From contig CALZFC010000004.1 of the NCBI GenBank assembly GCA_945643635.1, positions 1,179,001 to 1,243,000 on the forward strand: 64,000 bases of DNA, in the 5' to 3' direction. The position numbers and the translations under genes were made by a program. Positions 30,972-43,925 of this stretch are shown piece by piece. The notes below the pieces were generated by a model. That model was not told the origin of the DNA, did no database searches, and worked only from the letters and a program-made list of their open reading frames with translations. How positions within the stretch are numbered: the stretch's first letter is position 1; each line of letters begins with the position of its first letter. Source of the DNA: Allodiplogaster sudhausi. Lineage: Eukaryota > Nematoda > Chromadorea > Rhabditida > Diplogasteridae.

Positions 30972-31815
30972 AAACAGAATGCGAGAAGAAAGTTATTCGC
31001 CATTAGGTGAGCAGAGCGGGCAGGTAGATGTATCTTCTCATTCCGGAAGAGCCTGCCTAGCTATGTATTATCTAATGCATTCAGCCTGTTTTTAGTTCTG
31101 CCAGTAATACATTCCTTTCTTCCTATCTCGCTGTGAAGAATGATAATAAAGAAGGGAACGAGAGAGAGAGAGAGAGAGTATGTTTATTAAAGAGAATGAG
31201 GAATGGAGAGAGAGAGAAGCTATTATCATTTCTCAATCCTCTGTCAATGCCCCCATACCCTTCAGACTTGGCTCGCAAATGTTTCGCCTGCCATGCCTCT
31301 CTCCTGGAAGTTCTCTAAGCACTCACACTCAATGGCAGTCCTCCTCCCCACGCGATTCGTGCCCCTGCCTTACCAGACCCCGGGCTAGAACTCTTCTTCT
31401 TCTCCTTCCTCTTTTCTCCACCGCTTGTCACCATCTTGATGGCTGCCCTCGCCACGATACGTTCCTCTCTTTCTCTTCTCCTTATCTCACCCTCCTTCTC
31501 TCTCATCACATCGTTCTTATTTTTCTCATTTATTTTACTCGAATTCTCTCATTTTCTCCATCTTTCGCATGTTCTTCTCATTCTCTCATTTCCAATGTTT
31601 AGCCCCCCTCAGTTGAGCGTCCTCCGCGGCATCATTTTGAATGTACATTTCTCGTCTTCAAGATGTAAAGAAATATTTGATGTAGGAAAAATATTTTTGT
31701 TTACAAACTTATTTGCCAAAACACACTGTGGTAAATTGTTTTTCATATTTTTTCATATAAAACATAAAAAGATAAATTACGGAAAAAAATAAAATGTTAG
31801 TAATTTATTTTTGCT
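30400..31815. other. Intergenic, purine and pyrimidine tracts
   Basis: GA tracts at about 30830-30970 and 31160-31215, then a pyrimidine-rich stretch 31380-31600. Open frames are low complexity. An upstream exon of the GST gene could lie here but none could be chosen. Confidence 0.5.
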
Positions 31816-31820
31816 CTTAG

Positions 31821-33094
31821 ATCGAAACCTCGACCGAGGCGGAGAGCCCTGCTCCATCGCCCCTCCTCATCGCCCCGCCACCACTTCCATCCTCCTCCGC
31901 CGCTTCATCCTTGAGAGTGCTTGCCGAGGCTACTTCCGAGAAGTCCCAGAAGAGGCAACCACCTGATATCTACTCTGCTAATACAATGATGATGCTGACG
32001 TCATCCTTGGCTTCGTCTTCTACCTCCGCCGCTGGCGGCATCTTCGATATCCGCATGGGCGCCATGCCCGAGTACGTCATCTACGATAATGATGAGCAGG
32101 TAAGCGACCATTAATTAGTATTAAGAGAACCAAAACGCAATTTTGAATTTGCGCCTGACAGAAGAGAGAGAGAATTGGAGTGATGTAGAGAGACGCGCTA
32201 AAATTGTCAGAAAAATTCAAAATAGATAACGGCTGAGTTACGTTCTCCTTTAATAATGTTTATTATATTACTTATTGAGAGATTATTTTTTACAATTTAT
32301 TTTTAATTCTAAGGTAAAAACAAATCAAATTATAGCCCATTACTTCTCATAAAGCAGAATACTTTTTATGTATTGATCGATAATTTATATTGTAATCCTA
32401 GGACGAGAGCACGCTGATTCGCCTGGTGCTCTCCGTGGCCGAAGCAGACTACACGACAACATTCGTCGACGAGGACCAGCACGATTTCTACGGTTTGTAA
32501 TTTTACAATTCTGCGATTTGTAACTTTACGGTTTCTGCGCTTTGTCATTTTATGGTTCCTTTTTAGCCCATAATTGCACCGGCACTTTTCTGTTCGAGTG
32601 TGTCTATGAAAGCTGAAAATTATCTCCTTATCCATGATCCAGCAGTCTTTTTGGGTCCATGAAAAAAAATTTCGAGTTAACTATCATTCTCACGTCCATC
32701 AGTTGTTTCTTTCGAGCATATTTTATTTTTATCCTCCAAAGAGATAAATAATAAGCATTCTTTTGTTTTTAAATATAAATAGAACAAGAATGTCTAGATA
32801 GACAGACTCATTTATACAGACCCTTTTCATTCTTCTTTCTGATCCTTATTTACTTCGTCTATCTCTTATCTCCAGTTATCTCCTCTATATCTCTCTCGTA
32901 TCTGCACGTCAGGCGGGATGCTCGGAATTTTCCAAGGGAGAGAAATAGAGAGAGAGAAAGAGCAAGAGAAAGAGCGAGAGAGGGAGAGATAAGGAGCGAG
33001 AGAGAGAGAGAGAGAAAGAACGAGAGAGAGAGAGAGAGAAAGAGCGAGAGAGAGAGAGTGATAGAGAGAAGAAGAGAAGGGGAGCGAGAGGTGC

Positions 33095-33129
<35 letters not shown>

Positions 33130-33229
33130 GAGAAAGCGCGAGAGATAGAGAAAGATCGAGAGACAGAGAGAAAGAGAGAAGAAGAGAAGGGGAGCGAGAG
33201 GTGCGAAAGAGAGAGAGAGAGAGAGAGAG

Positions 33230-33268
<39 letters not shown>

Positions 33269-33843
33269 TGAGCATATGCTGCTTGTTAGAGATCTCTTGC
33301 GTCAGGGCATAGATTGATGAATCGGCTTGCTTCTTTATGGATGACCTTTGTTCGTTATCTCTTTCGCACCTCTCGCCACCCTTCTCTTCTTCTCTCTCTC
33401 TCTCTCACTAAATCATTCTCTCTCTCCTCTCTCTCTCTTTGACTCTCTCCTAATTTACCCATCTCTCGCTCCATCTCACTGTTTTATCTTTCGCTTGCTC
33501 TGCATTCCACTTCTTACATTGGCATGATTCACTAGTAAATGCTGGGTTCAGTCTTAAAGGAAGCTTAAACTCGGAAACTGCTAGCACGAAATGGCCGATC
33601 TTATAGTACGGTACATTTTAGCAACGTGATCCTGGCAATTTGCCAAGATCTTTGCTTCGAAACCTTTTCTCTCTGATTATATCACATTTTTAACATTTCG
33701 CAAAACCACGGGTCTATGCTGGTGGTCGATACTTTATCGACAGTAGCTGGAATTTACGAATAGTCTCATTCAGTTTGCTGATACTGTTGTTCTCAAATTG
33801 TACAAAAATTAGCTGGCAGCTGGTTTTTGGTGTGCGAAGAGAG

Positions 33844-33875
<32 letters not shown>

Positions 33876-36438
33876 AAGAGGGAGAGAGAGGGAGAACGCG
33901 AGTAGCTTCTCAGGTGTCATTTCGTGTGTGGGAAGGGAACACAAGATTACAGCAACATCGGGGGATCAATTGGCTGGATATGCCAGGAACACGCATCTCT
34001 CTCACTTCTATGCACTGAAGATACATACATAGATGCACTTTTTTATACAACTATTATGCGGTACAGGAAAAAAAATAAACAGGCTTCTCTTTTTTACTAT
34101 TGAAAAAAATTGTCGAATAGTAAAAAAAAAGAAAAAAAAAGAAAAAAATGACTTCCGAAATGTTTCCAGGCGTCCAGATGAAGAGCGTGCCCGCACTTGA
34201 GATCAACGGCATGCGCATCAGCAACATCAGCACAATCTGCAGGCATCTCGGATGGCGATACAGTCAGCCAGTCTTATCTAGAGACTCATTTCGCTCTCTA
34301 TCTCTATTTCTCTCTCTCTCGTTCTCTTTTCTCTCTCTCTTTTTTCTCTCACTTTCTCTCTCAGATCTGAGCGGCGGCTCGGTCGCGGCGGACGCGATGG
34401 TGGACATGATCGCGGACGCGGTGGCGGAGGCGCGCGCCCGTCTCCGCCGCTGGGTCCGCGTCGTCGAGTATCGCGATCTCGACGACTCGAACGTTAGGCA
34501 TTTATTAATTAATTTGTTTTCACCTTTAATTATTAAAATATTTCTTGCCTACTACTGTATAAATATTTTTTTCACAATACAATAATTTAATTTTAAAATA
34601 ATATGTAGCCAAGTTAAAGATCCAAAAACGATTTCGCAAAAAAAAAATTCAGCTGGAAGAGCTCGAAGCAGAAGCGACCCACTACATCACGCAGTACTTT
34701 GGTCCAGCCTTTGAAGAGAAACTCAAGCAGGGAGGCGGACGATGGCTTGTCGGCGATGATGTAAGTTTAATGGAGCCAAAAACTCGTACTTGAATTAGCG
34801 CCTTTTTGCCTGATCAATGTTGGAGAGAATGCGTGATAGATAAATAGAGTCGCCACTTAAATGGTCATGAAATTCAAATATATTACGGTTGAGTTTCGTG
34901 CTCGTTTAAAGATCGTCAGAAGTATTTTCTCAATATTTTTCAGGTTCATTAAGATTTTGCAAACATATGTTTTAAAGTCAAATTTAGTTACACATCTATG
35001 CATATATTCAGTAGAATACATATAGTACATATACATGTAAGCCAGTTGATTTTCACATCACAGTGTTCGCTTCACTCATTAACCTTGAATATATGACTTA
35101 CATATACTTCCATTTTCGAACTACTTTCTCAGCGCTTCTTCATAATGATGGAAGGGGGCTTCCATTTGAAGGAGAGTTACTATTTTCCAAATTTTATTTC
35201 ATATATAGGAGTGCTATTGGGAGGAGATGGCGAAAATCAATAGCGTTGTAAAAAAATTAATCATTTATTGCGCACGGTGGTTTTCCAACGTCAAAGTCCT
35301 TGAATTGCATAAGCCAAGTGAAAAGGAATCATTTTGTCGTGGTCTTGAGAAATAGAAAAGAAATGAGCAGATGATTTAAACGTTCTTATAAATTAAAATT
35401 TTTTATATCAATACTTTAAAACAATCTTGAGATGTCTTCTTCCTATTAGTAAAAGAATAAAGAACGCGCGTACAGAGATAAAACTAATTTTTTTTTATTC
35501 GATTTCAAATCCAGATTTCCTTTTATATCGTTAATTATGGCACTCTTTGACTGTTAATAATCCTCACTGGTCTGAATTCAAGAGGAGAGTTTTCAAAATG
35601 TTTCCACTATGTATGTATAAATCGGGACAAACAGAGATGGCGGGCGAAAATCTCGAAAAAAAGCGAATAAAAAACAAATTGATAATTTAATGCACAATTT
35701 GGTTTTATGTGCTCGGATCTTGGTTCAATAGAAAAAGAAATAAAGATATGATTTGGACACTAACAGAGAGTTTAAAAAAAAAATTAATTTTTGATTTTTA
35801 TATCACTACTAAAAAAACCTTGAGATTTATTCGTCTTCTTAAAAAAAAAAGAATAAAGAATGCGTGCACCAGGGTAAACTAAATTTCGTTCAATTTATTC
35901 GATATCAAATTCTGATTTCCTTTAATTATGGCACTCTTTGAATCTTAATTCTATCCTCTGTCTTGAATGCAAGAAGTGTGGCTTCGAATGTATCCAATTT
36001 GTGTAAATCGAGAGAAACAGACATGGTAAGAATCAAAGGCATTGTTTAAAAAAATTGATAATTTATTGCGCACGGTGGTTTTCCAGCGTCAAAGTCCTTG
36101 AATTGCATAAGCCTCATGGAACGATGATTGTTCTCAGTATTCGCCTTTACATAATACAAAAGTAGTTGTTGCTATTTCAGCTGACGTGGGCCGACCTTGC
36201 GCTATCCGAGTTTCTGAACCCGATCATTCATCAGCGTCCAGCTCTCTTCGATCGGCTGCCTCTCCTGTACGCGCACGCCAAGCGAGTGGCTGATCTGCCA
36301 GCGGCTGAGGGCGTTCTCTACGGCATACGAGAGAGGGCCTTCCGAGGCGGGCAACAGATGGGAGCGGCGGCCGCGTGCGGCGCAACAATCGCCGCAAGCA
36401 AGACCCAGCTCGGTGTCTTTGCCGTCGGGTACCACTAA
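31821..36438 (+). CDS. Sigma-like glutathione S-transferase with N-terminal extension
   Basis: Six exons in consistent phase: 31821-32099, 32402-32492, 34170-34262, 34365-34492, 34653-34760 and 36181-36438 (stop TAA). From MPEYVIYDNDEQ onward the fold is thioredoxin-like: Tyr in VIYDND at the usual catalytic position, IRLVLSVAEADY, then MKSVPALEINGMRISNISTI with the cis-Pro and the S/T of the glutathione site. An all-helical C-terminal domain follows (ITQYFGPAFEEKLKQGGGRW, LVGDD|LTWADLALSEFL, LPLLYAHAKRVADLP), as in sigma-class and prostaglandin-D-synthase-like GSTs. The canonical D after TWAD is kept. About 75-80 Ser/Pro/Ala-rich residues precede the domain, and the exon has an upstream acceptor, so either an earlier exon exists or translation starts at an internal Met. 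The extended Ala/Gly-rich C-terminus (RGGQQMGAAAACGATIA) is longer than usual. Role: glutathione conjugation or isomerisation in detoxification. Confidence 0.8.
32935..33275. repeat. GA tract in a GST intron
   Basis: About 340 bases of (GA)n with an internal imperfect duplication (GAAGAGAAGGGGAGCGAGAGG occurs twice, about 33067 and 33177) and a short TATATATATA segment. All open frames are artefacts of the repeat. Confidence 0.95.
33838..33900. repeat. GA tract
   Basis: Short (GA)n run in the same GST intron. Confidence 0.9.
35215..36120. repeat. Three diverged tandem units in the last GST intron
   Basis: Units of roughly 385 bases share GAGATGGCG..., ATTTATTGCGCACGGTGGTTTTCCA, an AGAATAAAGAA(C/T)GCG block and TTAATTATGGCACTCTTTGA. 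The segment 35268-35330 is nearly the same as 36058-36115. It lengthens the intron before the final exon. Confidence 0.75.
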
Positions 36439-36444
36439 GGCCCC

Positions 36445-38340
36445 CGCGCAAGCTCGCCCCACCCCTCGTTCGACACTCGCTCCCTCTACTTCACTTCAGG
36501 CTCTTCCCGGTAGCTTTAGCTTCTTTTGATCCCGCTCTCGCGCTCATGGCCTTCAAGGCTGAATTTTTTCCAAATCCTTAATCCCAAATCCAGATTTTGC
36601 CGACCAATCTGCTTAGTCCTAAGTTTTCACCATTTTTTTTCTGTTTTGAAGTTTGATTTTTGCTTTCCCCTTTTCCGTTTTGATCTATTAATTACTCCCA
36701 AGTTTCCTTTTCATTCTTCTTCCCCAGTTCCCCATTTGCTTGTCTAACCACTTCACCTGCTTTTTCTACGCAACCTTTTGAACAGAACATATGCATACGT
36801 GTCTCCTGCAGTTCCGTGGGAAGCTGACTTGTGTAAATTGCATAGTGCAAATGTCACATTAGATTAGGAAAGCCTCGCAGCAGCTAGGTAGCCATTCTTC
36901 CTTGTAGTCAAAACTGTTATCAAAAATTTATGTCGAATTTTTATTTATTTATTTTATACCTCTACATAAAGCTTAAAAGTTCACATGATTTTTTTAGTGA
37001 AAGGAGCAACCCAAAAAGCATCCAAAAATATGCTATAATAATGCGCCTAGCAATTCGCTTAATTTTTATGTAGCTGTAAAATCCAATAATTTTAGTTAAT
37101 TCTAATTAAAGCAAACACACTATTCGATACAACTGCTTGAATTTGCTGAGCGCTGCGAGCCGAAAATTATTTTTGTTCATAAGTAGCAATTCATATATTC
37201 ATACATATGTACCTACAGTATGTATCTATGTATGTATTGAAAGCAATCCGCTTAGTATTGTAAAAAAAATCAGTATATCTCTAGTATTTCGCATTTACCT
37301 GCTATACATTTCAACACTTTTGTTTAATATTCCATCACTGTAATGGACAATGTTTAATGTGGGTATGAGGAATGTTCCATCTAGGCGTGGACAAAAGGTT
37401 TTGAGATATTCAGCGTTTCCCTTTTTCCGTCAATGTTTTCACTATATTTCAACATGATGTCTTCCTATTTTCCGATTTCTCATCTTTGGAAAGACGACAC
37501 ATTTATGTCTATCATTTAACGCAGCTATGTATGAAATCAATCGATATCTGTTTATGTATCGTAACGATCAGTGTTATAAACACAAGGCATTTCTCTCTTT
37601 CACGAATAAAGAATATTAAAAAAAAACAACTTATTTTGAAAAAAAGGAAACTACGCAATGATGCTTTATTAAAACAAAACTCTATTTGGGTTTGCCATTA
37701 GTTTCATTTTCTTTTCGGTTGCAAAAAATTTGCTAACAGTTTTAAATGCGGGTGGTCGCCGAAAAATTATGAGATGTGAGGTGAAAAATTCCCGCGATCC
37801 CTTTTTGCACTCTCGCGTGCTACTTTCACATAGCGAGTTTGTGCGAAAAAGCACGGCGAGAATGGCAGCGCATACTCCGAGGGAGCGGGCAGTTCAAATA
37901 TTCATTCTTTTTCGGTGAATCATTCTTTTTCGGCCAAATTCCTCCTTTCTGTGTGCGAAAATCTCACAATCAGTGAACTACCGTACATTTTTTCTAACGA
38001 AAATCTCAATGAATCTGCTTGGAATTGTGCGCTGTTGACATTTTGTGAAACAAGTAATTCATTAAAAAAATCAACATGTCTTGTCCCAAAGCGAGACGAA
38101 CACAATGCTACATACTACATATATGGTTTGTTTAATGTGCAAAAAATTGAATGGTAATTCATTCTCGTTCTCCTTGACATTACAAGAGTTTTCATGGTGG
38201 TCGTTTCATTCTTCTTGCAATCAAATTTCTTCGTTTCACATAAACGACGCTGCCGAAGCGGACAAAATTTCAATAGAGAAATTGGCATTTCTCTATTGAA
38301 ATGTTGCCCTTCTTTTAAGTTTGTTACAATGAATACAATA
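36445..38340. other. GST 3' flank and intergenic AT-rich DNA
   Basis: Pyrimidine-rich 3' flank to about 36780, then AT-rich sequence with scattered CATACATATGTA-type repeats. Nothing supported as coding. A short direct duplication of AACATTTTGTTAACAAATATTGCT-like sequence (in pieces) occurs at 38345-38405. Confidence 0.5.
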
Positions 38341-38399
38341 ACGTAACATTTTATTAACAAATATTGCTAGCCGGAAGAAAACATTTTGTTAACAAATAT

Positions 38400-38642
38400 T
38401 GCTCGCCAGGTGAATCACATGTGTATGTCTCTGCATACAACGTATGTACTCTGCATGAATACTCATAATTGTATATTCAGACTTGTTCGCGTCCTTTCTA
38501 AAACACACTCTTCTTTTCAAAGCACATGTACATATGTAATTAGCGAGCAGCTGTTCGAATGTTGCGTTAGGCAAAGGCTCAGAACGATTCTCTAAACGGA
38601 TGAAGGCGATCGGAAAGAACACATTTGCTGCATGCAAGATTG

Positions 38643-38698
<56 letters not shown>

Positions 38699-38891
38699 CG
38701 AAATCAGATATTATCCACTTTTTCCTCCGATTCCAATTCTCTCATGCCAGATATACGGTCAGAATTAGAAATCGCATACATCTCTTCTCTAATGTTACGT
38801 TCTGTTTATAGAATGAGAGGACTTTTTTTATTATAACGTTTATAATAGCGAAACACATGCGCATGTTTACAATTTTTTTCAGCTTGTCGTA
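38400..38891 (+). repeat. SRE-array flank unit, left piece
   Basis: Matches 49730-50115 (landmarks GAATGTTGCGTTA, CGATTCCAATTC, ATCTCTTCTCTAATGT). The match stops at 38891 where the 6.5-kb element begins and resumes at 45382. An (AT)n run replaces part of it at 38643-38695. Confidence 0.75.
38643..38695. repeat. (AT)n microsatellite
   Basis: About 52 bases of TA dinucleotides. Confidence 0.95.
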
Positions 38892-39240
38892 CACACAGAA
38901 AAAAATGTTATGCACAAAAAATGTTATGGAAAAAGATGTTACGCTGAGAAAAACATGTTATGTTTTCGCCCGGGTGAGCGTCGCCTACTCTTAAGAAAAA
39001 AAACGTAACATTTTTTGTAAATACCTGGATGATACGTGGAGCGTTACATTTGGGCATGCACAAAAATGTTACGTTTGGCCGGAAAGGCGGTGACTCGACT
39101 GCGACCGGTGAATAGCGAGTGTCATTTCCAAATATTCACCACTGCACACTAAATATGCGTCGCAGTGTAAAAATGCCTTTTCCGACATGTTATTTTTTCG
39201 GTGTTGACTTTCGTTTCTTCGCTTTTCCGTTTTTAATTAA

Positions 39241-40728
39241 ACGTTGTTTTATTGCTATTTAAGGTCGTTAGTGTCGTCCGGAGCATCGCTAGCTGTAGAG
39301 AGCAGCTTGGCTCGGATACTATCTTCAATTGAAACAGGTCAGGCTGTTTTTTTTTAAATCTCATTTGTGTAAGTATGTTTGCATCTGTTTAAAGTTCTAC
39401 TGCTATATTTTTTATGGCATTAGTTTGCTGAACAAATGTAGGAAATTTTTTTCCAGCTTGCTTTTATTTTACTGTTTGAAAAGGTCCTTTTTGCTTTTCG
39501 GCGAATTAGTTATTCTGTTAGTCATTAATCAGAAAATAATGCAATATGCTGAGTATCTTTTATCAATTGTTTGTTTTTAGACTTCGGCAACTGTTCTCCA
39601 CTCTCCACTCGGCCTGGTTCGAGAAGTTTCTTCGCTTTCAACAGGTCAGCCTGTTTCTTAATATCATTAGTGTATGTTTCTTTGCTTCTATTTAAGGTTT
39701 CTTTCTAACCATTTTGGTACCAGTCCTGTCGCTGGCCCAATTTAGGCGACATTCTTTTATGTTGCTTTTCTTTTATTGTATTCTTAGTTAATGGTGTTGC
39801 TGCCCGTAAATAATGCAGCGTGACGAGTTTCATTTTCTTAAGGCTGCTACATCTGCACTCCACACGTGTGACCCGCGTCAATCCAGCACATCACTTCTCG
39901 ACTATTGGTGCGAAAATTTTATATATTTATTATCTGCCCATATTTTAAGATTCGATTGAATATTTCAACCATTGAAACATGGTCAACACATGGTGACCCA
40001 CCGCATTTTCGAGCATCTTTTATAACACTCCATCTTGCTATTCGAGCAGAGTTAAAATTATAACGTCTACTTCACCGACCGACTAATAGTTTGAGCCTGT
40101 TTTGCCGTTAAACTCCTTTTTTCTCTTACATGCCTTCCTTTCCGGTCCTCAAACTACCTACTATACCTAATCGTCCAAGAAATTCATTTAATGTTTTCAG
40201 GCATAAGAAGTTGAAAAGTGAAAATTGGGTTTTTTCCTCATGTTAATATTTCGTTTTTGGTAATTCCATCTTGTTTATTCACCTTTCTGAATAGTATTCA
40301 ACCTGGAAATTTTGTTCAGAAAGGGAAGGATAGTAAAACTGTACAGTATGCCAGTCATGCCTTAGATACAGTATACTGTTGCAAATTTTGTGGTGTCTGC
40401 TCAATTAATATTACAATTTGTAGTTATACGAACCAGCCTAGGTAGGGTTTGTGATATTTCTTTTAAATTTTCGCAAGTAATTATAATGATTGATCGACTG
40501 ATTTTGGCTCCCCCCGAATCTATACCCAACCATTTTTTTGAGTAGTATTTAGGCAGAAACAGTTAACGCACCCTTGTTTCCAGGCCCAATACCTCCTTCC
40601 CCATCCTATTTTTCTGGAACCTCGACAGTGGCTTTTATTCCCTGAGTCACTATCATAAATATGCGTTATTGCAGTTGCTTAACCGTCGTTCTCCATTCGC
40701 ACATTCTTCAAGGAGTCTTCTCATACAG
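39241..40728 (+). other. Candidate 5' untranslated exons of the element gene
   Basis: Four short segments are bounded by good splice sites: up to 39338 (GAAACAG|GTCAGGCTG), about 39580-39644 (CAACAG|GTCAGCCTG), about 39843-39906 (ATTG|GTGCGA) and 40675-40728 (ATACAG|GTATGG). The first two have similar 3' ends and donors, as if duplicated. In the phase required by the downstream coding exons, the fourth contains a stop, so they are more likely leader exons than coding. Confidence 0.35.
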
Positions 40729-41230
40729 GTATGGTAAAATATTAACTTATGCTGGCTAATTACTGTTTTATTTTCTTTGTGTTATTCTTTAGCACATGTC
40801 CAAAAGACTACTCTACTCTGAGAACATGAATAGCGGAATTGTTTGTATTAGTAAATGTGAATTTCCGAACGAAAAAAATACTCCTTTTATTTTAGAATGG
40901 TGAGGTTACATTTTCACCATATGCATATTTAACAATGCAAATACTAGTTTTTTTTACTCACCGAATAGTATCTATTAAAACATTATTAACACATGCCGGA
41001 TCAGTTTTATTTATTTATTATCAATTTTTTTTTAATATTCATTGTGCGATTCGCTTAAGCGATTCGTTTAAGATTGTACGCTCTGAAAATAACTGTCACA
41101 CAAACAAGTTTGTAAAAAAAATGTAAAGAAAAAATAGAAAACAAATATAAGAATATAATATTAAAAACTTAACGACACTAAGAAAACAAAAAAAAAACGC
41201 ATTTCTCCTTCATTAAAACAATAATTTCAG

Positions 41231-43155
41231 TTGACGTTTCTCGGCAGCAGTTCAGCTCGTGCACCGCTCGAAACCCTGCTCGTCTCTTGGACAGTAAGAT
41301 GATTCCCTGAATATTTTATACAGTAATAAGTTTTGACTGGACACATGTGAAATCCATTCTAGGAGCGAGGTCGTACACTCTGAACTACCGTCTACGCTCA
41401 ACTCAGCTTGAAGACCTCCTGAAAGACAAAAGAGGAGTGGCAATACTCGAGAGGCTCAAAGGTGACGCCAACTACCGCCTGCAGCATTTCGACACCGACA
41501 GGAACTTTGTGAAGAGAAGAATCGCCAATTTCGTCCTGCAAAACTGCACAAGGTTCCCTCTCGTATTATGATTTTATACCCTTTTAGATTTCTGAAGACG
41601 TTTCTAAATAGCTTTGTAAACATTTAATTTATAAAACAAGGACTTTCAAGTCTTCTGTTGCAGACAGTTTCATCCCGAAGCAGTCGAAGTTCGTCGCTTT
41701 ACGCTTCACCTTCTCGAGAAGTATCCATCTGTTGATATTGTCAGTTAAAGATGGAAGGAGAGAGAGATTGTGTTGTAAAAAGATAGAAGTGAGCGATCCA
41801 AATTCAATTTTTTTAACTCTACAGCGAACATTTGTCGGTGACGGTTCTTCTGCCGTTGAGTTGCACATTCGACAAGTTCAGCAACGAATGAAGAAGGATG
41901 GCCGCTTTACTCCAAGGAGCTACAACAGACCAACTGCATATGCGGATGACGTGGTCCCCGAGACAGCAATGCAATTACAGGTAGAACTAATTCAAACATA
42001 CCTTAATTGCCAATTCGATTAAGAGCATTAATCTATGCAGCTGATGCAAATTAATGTTGCAGGATGTGAACACAATGGTTTACAAATGTGCAGCTCACCG
42101 CCAGCTTTTGAATGCCACAAGGTTTTTTTCAAAAAGAATAAAAGAATTTATGATATGAACTCTATTCTCAGAAATGCTCGCGTATCCTTCTGCCGGACCC
42201 ATTCTCCACGCGAGTGCTTCTCCAGATATTCGATACTCAGCAAGGGAGATCTGGTTAGATTTTTGGAAATAAATTTGCAAGAATACTTCTTTATCATGTA
42301 AGGCAGTAGCTTCAAGTCGAGGTTTTTCATTAATAGATCGTCGACGACTTTGTCGAAACTCAAGCTAAGACGGCCTCAACCTTTGGCGAAAGGTGGCGAA
42401 GCTTCATTCTTCCGTCGATTATGGCATTCGCCGATCGCGAGCTGAGTGAGCAGGAAAAGAAGGCAGCAGAGGATGCGAACACTTTGAGTGAGACAATAGG
42501 CGACCTTTGTCATTATTCTTTTTATATTTTTATATTTTATTCACTTATTCACTTTAAGCATCCGAAAGAATTACGTGTTGAAATACCGTATTCATCTTTT
42601 AAATGATTATTTTTAATAGGCCTTACAGTAATCTGAGCGCTAATATTTAACACATCACCTTAACTTTTCGCATTATTGATATATTATGTTATATCTCAGA
42701 GAGTGACTCCTTGCTCGGTCTTCTCTGCTTGCTCCAACTCTTCTCGAAGACGAAACACCGTCAACTGAGCCGCTCCGCCCTCCTCTTCGTCCAGTTCGAG
42801 GTTTACATAGTTTTTATGCAGCTAAAGATTCTTTATACGCACTAGCGATTGCGCACTTATCACCTGCAGTATCGGATAGTTCGGCTTTTTTTTGTTCAAA
42901 ATTAGTTTACTACTTATGGCATACCGTTCTTCCAGGAAGAACACACCGTCAGCGGAGTTGTCTCGCGTCTTGCCGCTTCTGGAGTTACACAGCCGGTTCT
43001 GGTGGCCTATGGGGATTCATCGCGAGACTACGTAGTCATTCTGGAGCAGTTGGATATTACGGTTCGATATTTTCTTTATGTTCGTTTAAGTGAAAAGAGA
43101 GAGGAAGAAAATGTGTTGAAAGACAAGGAGAGAGAGAGAAGAGATAGAGAGAGAG

Positions 43156-43196
<41 letters not shown>

Positions 43197-43437
43197 CGTT
43201 AAAATGAGTCTAAGATTCCGTTATTTTATCTCCACGCTTGCTACATATCGATTGTGATTGCATACTTTACAGGTACGCGGAGGATTTGAGCAAGGATTGC
43301 TGACACTCGTGGCTGCTTACTGGCAGTTCGACCTCAAGTTCCCTGCGCCGATCTCTCCTGCACTTGGTCTACTCTCTCACCTAATGTACTCATCATATTC
43401 TTGTGAATATAATATATTTTTTCTTTTCTCATGTTAA
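41231..43437 (+). CDS. Intact multi-exon gene of unknown function inside the TIR element
   Basis: Ten exons join with matching phases: 41231-41293, 41363-41552, 41664-41739, 41825-41980, 42063-42121, 42172-42253, 42337-42487, 42700-42800, 42936-43061 and 43273-43437 (TAA). About 389 codons are covered. Characteristic stretches are LNYRLRSTQLEDLLKDKRGV, KRRIANFVLQNCTR, EAVEVRRFTLHLLEKYPSVD, SAVELHIRQVQQRMKKDGRF, TFGERWRSFILPSIMAFADR, LLGLLCLLQLFSKTKHRQLS, GVTQPVLVAYGDSSRDYVVI and EQGLLTLVAAYWQFDLKFPA. The order (helical Arg-rich N-terminal part with LxEKYPS, then Q-x-R-M-K-K-D, then a C-terminal beta/helix region ending YWxFDLKFP) resembles widespread uncharacterised metazoan proteins often named SAMD3-like, from memory and unverified. 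No DDE, RNase H or zinc-finger motif seen. The start codon is not identified. Confidence 0.6.
43110..43195. repeat. GA tract in the element gene
   Basis: (GA)n in the intron before the last exon. Confidence 0.9.
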
Positions 43438-43590
43438 AGTATCTTGTTCATTAAGCTCATTCTCCTGATTATAGGGATATATTATCTTATTTGAAGTTTC
43501 TTGTGAATATACTCTTTTTTCGCTTGTAGAAGTAACTTGTACATTAAATTCAGTCTCCTGATTATAGGGATTATTTTCTTATTTGAAGAA
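43400..43590. repeat. Two tandem copies of a ~97-base unit after the element gene
   Basis: Both copies contain TTCTTGTGAATATA, a CATTAA(A/G)(T/C)TCA segment and TCTCCTGATTATAGGGAT, then TTATTTGAAG. The first overlaps the stop codon of the gene. Confidence 0.75.
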
Positions 43591-43739
43591 TTTGTTTGTT
43601 CCAAATCTTGTAAGAATTGTTTTGACTGTTAGTTGAGATGCGTTTAAGAATGAATTAATTGCTCTGTTCCAAAGAGACAGTGATAATGACATAAAGTATG
43701 TCGATCGGCAGAAAGAGTCTTGGACACAGTGACATTTCA

Positions 43740-43822
43740 ATCTCTCTCTTCATTTTTTGTTTCCTCCCCTTCTCTCTCAGTTAGTCAATCTACTTCTTTC
43801 TCTCTCTCTCTTTCTCTCTCTT

Positions 43823-43911
<89 letters not shown>

Positions 43912-43925
43912 GTGCTTCGCCCTCT
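43740..43925. repeat. (CT)n tract
   Basis: Long, nearly pure CT microsatellite, about 43795-43912. Confidence 0.95.
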
